From Zea mays (taxonomy: Eukaryota; Streptophyta; Magnoliopsida; Poales; Poaceae): a stretch of 64,000 bases of DNA. The position numbers and the translations under genes are program-made. Every line of letters begins with the position of its first letter. The first letter of the stretch is position 1. Positions 57,560 through 64,000 of this stretch are shown piece after piece. The notes under the pieces were generated by a model. That model saw only the letters and a program-made list of their open reading frames with translations, was not told the origin of the DNA and did no database searches. Location: contig NC_050102.1 in NCBI RefSeq assembly GCF_902167145.1, forward strand, positions 1,364,001-1,428,000. Direction: 5' to 3'.

Positions 57560-59461
57560 TCACCAGTAATCCCCACAGCTGCACGACCCGTCGACGAAAT
57601 GGTGGAACCTGTTCCTGTCCCTGAACACGATCTTCCTCCCCGTCGCCTCCGACACCAGCTTCAGCACGGCGTGGCAGTCGGCGCACGCGCGGAGGTTCTT
57701 CACGATCTTGATGCCCGTCCGGGGAGGCGTGCTAATGAGCCCGAACGCCAGCGCGAGCTTCTCGCTGTGCACCGCCAGCGCCCTCTCCTTGGCCGCGTCG
57801 TCGAGGTCGTGCAGCACCAGCTCGGTGTGCGGCACGTGCCCGCGCGCCCTCGCGATGCTGTTCACCTCCTCTAGCTTGGCGTAGATCTCCGCCGACCGCG
57901 GGTGGCTCCGGTCCCCGGCAACGAACTCCACCACCCGCCGCCCGACCTCCACGGCGCTGCACCCGGGCTCCTTCTGCACGCCGCTCGCCCTCATCATCGA
58001 CCGCACCCGCCCCACCTCCCGCCACTTCCCCGCCGCCGCGTACATGTTCGACAGCAGCACGTACGTGCCGGAGTTGGCCAGCCCGTTGGCCACGAGGTAG
58101 TCGGCGACGCGCTGCCCCAGCGCCAGGTTCTTGTGCAGCCGGCAGGCGCCGAGGAGCGACGCCCACATCGCCGCGTCGGGCTTCGCCTTCATGCTCCGCA
58201 CCAGGTCGAACGCTTCCTCGACGCGCCCGGCGCGGCCCAGAAGGTCCACCATGCAGCCGTAGTGCTCCACCTTGGGCACGATGCCGTACTCTTCCTCCAT
58301 TGCCGCCAACAGCGCGCGGCCCTCGTCGACGAGCCCGGAGTGGCTGCAGGCGTTCAGCACGCCGATGAAGGTGATGTCGGTCGGCCAGAGCCCCTGCGCC
58401 CGCAGCTGCCCGAACGCCTCCAGCGCCTCCCGGCTGCGCCCGTGCATCGCGTACCCGTTGATCATGGCGTTCCACGCCACCACGTCCCTGTCGCCGCCGC
58501 CGCCGAGGTCGCGGAACACGGCCACGGCCTCCTCCAGGCTCCCGCACTTGTAGTACATGTCGACGAGCGCCGTGCCGACCCTGGCGTTGAGCCGCACCCG
58601 GGCCCGGCGGCCGCCGTTCGCCACGAACGAGTGGAGCCACCTCCCGGACTCCGCCGTGCCCAGCTGCGCCACCGCGGAGAGCGCCAGCACCACCGACACC
58701 TCGTCTGGCTCCACCCCGGACCTCAGCATCTGCCGGAACAGCCGGAGCGCCTCGCTGGGCCGCCCGTGCTGCGTGTACCCGTCCATCATGGCGTTCCAGC
58801 AGACCAGGTCCTTGCGGGGCAGCGCGTCGAACAGGCCGCGCGCGTCGTCCAGCTGGCCCATCTTGGCGTAGCAGCTCAGCATCGCCGTCACCGACACCAC
58901 GTGCGGGTCCGGCCGCATCCCGTCGAACAGCGCGCGCGCCGCGGCGGCCTCCCCGGCGCGCGCGTACATGCCCAGCAGCGCGGTGGCCACGTACGGCTCG
59001 CCGGAGAGCGCCAGCTTCACGGCGTACCCGTGCAGCGCGCGCCCGACCGCGAGGCCGCCGCACGCCGGGAGGGAGGCCGAGAGGGTGTGCGCGGTGGGGA
59101 GGAGGCCGTGGTGGGACAGCAGCATCTCGGAGAGGAGCGCCAGCGCCGCGCGGTGGAGGCCCCGGGAGGAGTGCGCGTGGATGGCGGACGTGTAGAAGAC
59201 GGCGGTCGGGTCGGGCGTGCGCCGGAGGAGCGCCACGGCTAGGTCCAGGCGGCCGGACGCCGCGTACGCGCGCTGGAGCCGGAAGGCCACTGCTTTGTCC
59301 TGGTCCACGCTGGCGCGCACCGCCGCGGCGTGGATCTCGGCGGCGCGGCTTGCGGACGCGCAGCCCGCCAGTAGCGCCGCTGCGCGGTCCGCCGTCAGGG
59401 CGCCACCGCCGGCCGGGTGTCTGGTCGACGCCGGCGACGGGAGCACGGCGGCGGTGGACAT
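57560..59461 (-). CDS. DYW-type pentatricopeptide repeat protein, ELI1-like
   Basis: This intronless gene encodes 633 aa. Tandem PPR motifs of P, L and S type run from about residue 85 to 430 (KDLVCWNAMMDGYTQHGRPS, DVVAWNAMINGYAMHGRSRE, VEHYGCMVDLLGRAGRVEEA). E and E+ regions follow, then a DYW deaminase-like domain with HSEKLALAFGL and CADCH as zinc ligands, ending RNRFHHFVDGSCSCGDYW. DYW proteins edit C to U in organelle transcripts. Overall architecture and length match Arabidopsis ELI1, a chloroplast editing factor; orthology is likely but not proved here. The N-terminus is Ala-rich and could be a transit peptide. Confidence 0.93.
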   Translation of the reverse strand: MSTAAVLPSPASTRHPAGGGALTADRAAALLAGCASASRAAEIHAAAVRASVDQDKAVAFRLQRAYAASGRLDLAVALLRRTPDPTAVFYTSAIHAHSSRGLHRAALALLSEMLLSHHGLLPTAHTLSASLPACGGLAVGRALHGYAVKLALSGEPYVATALLGMYARAGEAAAARALFDGMRPDPHVVSVTAMLSCYAKMGQLDDARGLFDALPRKDLVCWNAMMDGYTQHGRPSEALRLFRQMLRSGVEPDEVSVVLALSAVAQLGTAESGRWLHSFVANGGRRARVRLNARVGTALVDMYYKCGSLEEAVAVFRDLGGGGDRDVVAWNAMINGYAMHGRSREALEAFGQLRAQGLWPTDITFIGVLNACSHSGLVDEGRALLAAMEEEYGIVPKVEHYGCMVDLLGRAGRVEEAFDLVRSMKAKPDAAMWASLLGACRLHKNLALGQRVADYLVANGLANSGTYVLLSNMYAAAGKWREVGRVRSMMRASGVQKEPGCSAVEVGRRVVEFVAGDRSHPRSAEIYAKLEEVNSIARARGHVPHTELVLHDLDDAAKERALAVHSEKLALAFGLISTPPRTGIKIVKNLRACADCHAVLKLVSEATGRKIVFRDRNRFHHFVDGSCSCGDYW

Positions 59462-59615
59462 GGGACTAGATGATCAGTAACCGCAGCTTATCCTCAATGA
59501 GCGCAGAAGCCGTAAAAGCGATAGTATTATATTATTTTACATATTTTATTTTATAATTGATCTCTTCGATTCTGATTTCTGAGACCCTGTCGGCATTTCA
59601 CGGTGGCTTCGCTAG
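59462..59615. other. PPR gene leader region
   Basis: Short upstream region of the PPR gene, partly AT-rich. Nothing specific is seen. Confidence 0.4.
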
Positions 59616-60303
59616 CTCTCGTGTAGAGATGGCAATTTGACATTTGGATATGGATATCCGACGGATATCCGATCCAACGGAGCCGGTATGGATACATGTT
59701 TTGACCCGTGGGTCAGATCCAAATCTGATCCGAAGTCCGGCGGGCATGGATTAGGATATTACCTTCTACTCGCGGGTTATTCGTTGGATATCCGAAATCG
59801 ACTCATAGTGTATTTTTTGGCCTAGCCCATATTACATAGCAAAGAACAAATTCTAACACCATAAACCCACGCCTAACGAACCTAATTTCACACTGTTGGC
59901 TGCCCCTTATAGCATTGATGGCTTCCTAAGCTGTGCCTCGAGGCCCCTTCCAAGTCTCATAGACTGTAGCACCACTGACGGCTAGCCCTTCCAAGCTCTA
60001 GTGCTCCTAACTGAGGCTCGCATGTCCATAATAATTTTTTATTAAGTTTTAATTGTGTATGATGGTGAATTGAGAAGAAATTTAATTAATTATGCTATTA
60101 AATTATTGAATAAATGATTGTGTCTGTCATATCCGACGGATATCCGAAACCCGTCCGAAATCCGATGGGCACGGGCATGGATATAAATTTCTACCCGCGG
60201 GTACGGTCGCGAGCGGATATAGGTAGCAACCGCGGATATGGTTGCGGACGGATATTTGCAATATCCGATCCGAATCCGATCCGTTGCCATCCCTATTCTC
60301 GTG
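59616..60303. mobile_element. Non-autonomous hAT element with 8-bp TSD
   Basis: The element proper is 59624-60295 (672 bp). Ends are TAGAGATGGCAA and TTGCCATCCCTA, inverted with one mismatch. Flanks CTCTCGTG (59616-59623) and TTCTCGTG (60296-60303) are an 8-bp target-site duplication with one difference. Subterminal regions carry many GGATATCCGA-like strings in both orientations. No transposase is encoded. It lies about 160 bp upstream of the PPR start codon. Confidence 0.85.
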
Positions 60304-60849
60304 TCGACGCGTGCCCACTACGAGCCGTGAGGATTAGTGTGGATATCTTCGTCCCTGTGAGTTCTTCCTTCCCCTTCGCTTCTCCGCTCCCCTCCTAGTT
60401 CCAACGAGATCCCCGTTTCCCTCCCCTTGTAACGTTGCTGACGCGCGCTCCTAGTTCTCTGTTCCCCTCCTAGTTCCGGCGAGATCCCCATTTCCCTCGT
60501 GTATTCACAGTTATGTGTGTGACGTGTGCAGTGCATTTCGCTGGCTCCTCCATGGATTCTTTTGGCCGTGGACTCCGACCCCGACGCCTACATTGGTGAA
60601 TCTGTTGGCATGGAATCTGGTGGCACGACTGCAGCTTTCATGGATTCTTCTTTTGGCACCGAGACTCTCATGTTGACTGCCATGGACTCTCATGTGGGGC
60701 GAAATGATGCGAGTAAGGTAGATTGTGATTGATCTTTGTTTATAGTAAAGTTAGCTATGTGATGTCTTTGATTCCATTCAGTTGAGCGCTGTCATGTAGG
60801 ACAATGAGATGGTACAAGCAACATCTAGGTTAGATTGGGATTCTATGGT
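60304..60849. other. Intergenic DNA, possibly left part of a MULE
   Basis: Short frames at 60526-60732 read TTAAFMDSSFGTETLMLTAM; this may be the acidic N-terminal part of the transposase remnant to the right, but I cannot support it. Confidence 0.3.
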
Positions 60850-61163
60850 TCTCCGTGATGTTTGGGAGGAGGAATGGGGACATGATGTTTGAGATGCAGA
60901 TGTATTCTCAACTTGGACTTGCTGAAGAGGACAATGCTGAGGAAAGTAGAAGAGAGGAAGCCTTTAGAGGTGTTACAAGGGATTTTGAACAATCTGAGCA
61001 TGTTATGTTTTTGGAAGAGAGCCTTATAGACCAAGCATGCGAAGACTACCTACCAGATGAGAAGAGTGTTATGTATGATAAAACAAATCCATCAATGCAA
61101 CCTGGTATTTTGTTTCCTAACATGAAGGAACTTCGAATTGCTATGAAAGAGGTCCTAACATGA
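60850..61163 (+). pseudogene. Mutator-like (MULE) transposase N-terminal remnant
   Basis: The frame of about 100 codons is acidic (LAEEDNAEESRREEAFRG) and ends PSMQPGILFPNMKELRIAMK. That final motif is the start of the MuDR DNA-binding region (FPNM-x-E-x-x-A-x) of plant MULE transposases. The frame stops right after it and the zinc-finger and catalytic parts are missing. It is a truncated remnant. Confidence 0.55.
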
Positions 61164-61186
61164 AGCTATTTAGTGGCCAAGTTCTA

Positions 61187-61548
61187 TGGAGGCTGGTTTG
61201 AACCCTCTTGATATCCTGAAGGGCTTGAATAATTTGGAAACATCAAAATGGGTGTCTTGAATAATGGAGTATCGTCGTTTGCAAATTAGTGTGGTTCAGA
61301 TTGTTAAGCATGAGGTCCAACTTTGGATCATGGCCGTTGCCAAAGTAATGGCCAGCGCCATGAAAGAGGTTAGGTAGGCCGGTTTGAGCTCCTATGATAT
61401 CCATAGGGAGGGGGCTTGGATAATCTGGAAACGTTGAGATGAGTGTCGTCAATCGGTATCAACACTCGCAAAAAGGGTGGTTCGGATTATTAAGGATGAG
61501 GTTCGATTTCTGGTCATGACCGGTGCCAAAGTTTTGGCACGTCTGACC
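61187..61548. repeat. Degenerate tandem duplication
   Basis: Two diverged copies, about 61187-61350 and 61376-61545, share GG(C/T)CGGTTTGA, TTGATATCC-like, GAATAATTTGGAAAC / GGATAATCTGGAAAC, GTGGTTC(A/G)GATT and CATGACCG(G/T)TGCCAAAGT strings in the same order. The period is about 189 bp. No coding was recognised. Confidence 0.65.
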
Positions 61549-61748
61549 GTAGTTGAGGCTTAATATCTTTGAGAAGTCGCAGGTAGTTTTTTTGTGTGTT
61601 CTGAAGTGTCATGTTGTGCTGTGCTATGTGTTCTTCTCAATGCAATGATATATGTTGCTCTCATGTGTATTCAAGGTGGGGTGGGGGAGCAGGTTATGGT
61701 CATTCATCGCCTCATCGCGTTGTCGATATATCTCAAAGTGTCGTCTCA

Positions 61749-62425
61749 TGTCACACCCGGCTTTAAGGGACAAAGCCAGGTGCATCTCATACATGCGCCA
61801 AGAAGACAACATATACAATAACAGAGTGTATAGAGATAAATGTCACAATAATCAGAGTAATTATTACATAGCGGAAGACTTACAAAAATAAAAGATAAAT
61901 ATACAAGGATCAAACTAAAATCCATCCTTGGCGCCAGAAAGTCAACTGGGAGACGACGACCTAGACCTCTCACGAACACAGCGCACAACCACCATGTGCC
62001 TCATCTGATGGTACCTGCTCTTGACCTGTGGGGGGTGTCAGACAGCAAGGATGAGCTCACACATGTTCATTGCTCAACAAGTTGTGGGGAATAATGTGAC
62101 ATGAACTCGCCAAAGGTGGGAGTTCATGTGATGTGTAAGGCTGATCAACAATAGGGGTTAAAGCTGAGCATTGCTTTTAATAAGTTGGTCAAAATTTTAT
62201 TAGCAATTACTAGATGTAAGTAAATACCAAACCATAATAAAATAATAGAACAAAATTAATAAATGATCCCATGCAATGCAAATGACAAATTGAATTTAAG
62301 TTCCATAGATTAATCATCGGAGAGTCCTGAGCCGCTCATGACCGTGAGCTCGGCTAGTATACCAGTTTTACACTCTGCAGAGGTTGTACCCTTTACCCAC
62401 AAGTCGTGTTTCCCATGTCGTCGGG
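61749..62425. mobile_element. Partial LTR-like sequence interrupted by the Sirevirus
   Basis: TGTCACACCCGGCTTTAAGG at 61749 resembles the TGTGACACCCGG-type start of some grass Gypsy LTRs. The stretch up to the Sirevirus LTR has no coding. No second end is visible in the window, so the call is tentative. Confidence 0.3.
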
Positions 62426-63632
62426 TGAAAGTCGCCTAGAGGGGGGGGGGTGAATAGGGCGAAACTGAAATTTACAAAATTGATCACAACTACAAGCCGG
62501 GTTAGCGTTAGAAATAAAAATGAGTCCGAGAGAGAGGGCGCAAAATAAATCGCAAGCAAATGAAAAGTGTGACACGCGGATTTGTTTTACCGAGGTTCGG
62601 TTCTTGCAAACCTACTCCCCGTTGAGGAGGCCACAAAGGCCGGGTCTCTTTCAACCCTTACCCTCTCTCAAACGATCCCGCGGACCGAGTGAGCTTCTCT
62701 TCTCAAATCAAAACCGGGAACAAAACTTCCCCGCAAGGACCACCACACAATTGGTGTCTCTTGCCTCGGTTACAATGGAGTTTTGATCACAAGAACAAGT
62801 GAGAAAGAAAGAAGCAATCCAAGCGCAAGAGCTCAAAAGAACACGGCAAATCTCTCTCGCTAATCACTAAAGCCTTGTGTGGAATTGGAGAGGATTTGAT
62901 CACTTGAGTGTGTCTAGAATTGAATGTCTAGCTCTTGTAAGTGGTTGAGAAGTGGAAAACTTGGATGACTTGAATGTGGGGTGGTTGGGGTATTTATAGC
63001 CCCAACCACCAAACTAGCCGTTTGGTGGAAGTTGTCTGTCGTATGGCGCACCGGACAGTCCGGTGCACACCGGACATGTCCGGTGCGACAGCCACGTCAC
63101 CAGGTCGTTAGGGTTCCGACCGTTGGAGCTCTGACGCTGGGCCCTCCTGGATGTCCTGTGGTGCACCGGACATGAACTGTAGGGTGTCCGGTGCGCCAGC
63201 ATGGGCGTGCCTGACCTCTGCGCGCTCTGGCGCGCATTTAATGCGCTGCAGGTAGCCGTTGGCGCCTGAAGTAGCCGTTGCCCCGCAGTTACACCGGACA
63301 GTCCGGTGTACACCGGACATGTCCGGTGAATTATAGCGCGCCAGCTCTGAGAATTCCCGAAGGTGAAGAGTTTGAAGTCGATCTTCCCTGGTGCACCGGA
63401 CACTGTCCGGTGGCACACCGGACAGTCCGGTGCGCCCAACCAGGGTGCCTTCGGTTGTCCCTTTGCTCCTTTGTTTGAACCCTTTTTCTTGGTCTTTTTA
63501 TTGGCTTATGGTGAACCTTTGTACCTGTAGAACTTATAAACTTGGGCAAACTAGTTAGTCCAATTATTTGTGTTGGGCAATTCAACCACTAAAATTAGTA
63601 TAGGAAATAGGTGTAAGCCTAATTCCCTTTCA
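62426..63632 (-). repeat. Sirevirus-like 3' LTR
   Basis: It is 1207 bp with TG...CA ends, a nine-to-ten-G run near its left end, several CACCGGACA(T/G)GTCCGGTG palindromes (63050-63430) and a reverse-strand TATA box. Confidence 0.82.
62991..62999 (-). promoter_or_regulatory. TATA box of Sirevirus-like LTR
   Basis: The reverse strand reads CTATAAATA, an excellent TATA match, at the U3/R position of the LTR. Confidence 0.65.
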
Positions 63633-63650
63633 ATCTCCCCCTTTTTGGTG
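63633..63650 (-). other. Polypurine tract of Sirevirus-like element
   Basis: The reverse strand reads CACCAAAAAGGGGGAGAT immediately before the LTR start, in the expected place for second-strand priming. Confidence 0.7.
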
Positions 63651-64000
63651 ATTGATGCCAACACAAACCAAAGCAAGTATAGAAGTGCATAATTGAACTA
63701 GTTTGCAAAATGTAAGTGCAAAGATTGCCTATAATTTGAGCCAATAAATATTACTTACTAGATGTGCATGGATTGTTTCTTTATTTTTAACATTTTGGAC
63801 CACGCTTGCACCACATGTTTTGTTTTTGCAAATTCTTTTTAAAGTCCTTTTGCAAAATAGTCAAAGGTAAATGAATAAGATTTTTGCGAAGCATTTTTAA
63901 GTTTGAAATTTTCTCCCCTTGTTTCAAATGTTTTTCCTTTGACTAAACAAAACTCCCCCTCAATAAATTCTCCTCTTAGTGTTCAAGAGGGTTTTAAGAT

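Larger units (their letters stand above)
62426..64000 (-). mobile_element. Opie/Ji-like Sirevirus (Copia), reverse orientation, 3' LTR and 3' internal end
   Basis: The 3' LTR is 62426-63632. The polypurine tract (reverse strand CACCAAAAAGGGGGAGAT) directly follows it on the right, and the rest of the element lies beyond the window. The LTR starts TGAAAGGGAATTAGGC on the reverse strand and ends CTAGGCGACTTTCA, as I know from abundant maize Copia elements. Further AGGGGGAGT-like tracts at about 63907-63962 fit the repeated polypurine motifs reported for Sireviruses. The left flank TCGGG would be the target-site duplication. Confidence 0.8.

Noticed and set aside
57732..59242. Two 440-codon frames over the PPR gene
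   Set aside because: Both are shadows of the GC-rich PPR coding sequence.

Overview
The window reads as a nuclear chromosome segment of a grass, most likely maize (Zea mays) or a very close relative. The signs are nested LTR retrotransposons of Gypsy and Copia/Sirevirus type, many small inverted-repeat elements, GC-rich monocot coding sequence beside AT-rich introns, and plant-only families (dirigent proteins, PDX1, a phytosulfokine-receptor-like kinase, a DYW-type PPR protein). Nothing bacterial or organellar was seen. All gene models come from reading frames and splice signals by eye; exon coordinates are listed and their phases were checked by hand.

Layout. Positions 1-3950 are the 3' end of a Gypsy-type retrotransposon with a complete 3' LTR. 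Positions 3951-7600 are mostly non-genic and hold a captured gene fragment (UTP6-like) with a 40-bp duplication. Positions 7604-11498 are a four-member dirigent cluster in alternating orientation: two members are intact (one with a GPI-anchor-like tail) and two are frameshifted. Positions 12461-22712 are an inverted, truncated LTR split by a complete young Gypsy element of Tat type (13303-22620, TSD gcacc, LTRs differing at 7 of 718 sites). Positions 22713-25500 are intergenic repeats with an AP2/ERF fragment.

The gene-rich half then follows: intronless PDX1 (+), RRP15-like ribosome biogenesis factor (-, 8 exons with a 20-nt micro-exon), intronless PSKR-like receptor kinase (+), an RS-rich nuclear protein (+), a DCAF4/WDR21-like WD40 protein (+, with a probable U12-type GT-AT intron), a MATE transporter (-), alanine aminotransferase (-, 12 exons), a small C2-domain protein of CAR type (-) and a DYW PPR protein resembling ELI1 (-). 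The right edge (59.6-64 kb) is again transposon-rich: a non-autonomous hAT element with 8-bp TSD, a MULE transposase remnant, a degenerate tandem duplication, and the 3' LTR of a reverse-oriented Opie/Ji-like Sirevirus whose body runs off the window.

The genes do not form one pathway; they are ordinary plant genes separated by transposons. The points most worth a second look are the apparent U12 GT-AT intron, the decaying dirigent cluster, the short near-palindromes shared by LTR and gag coding sequence, and several small duplications of exon sequence.
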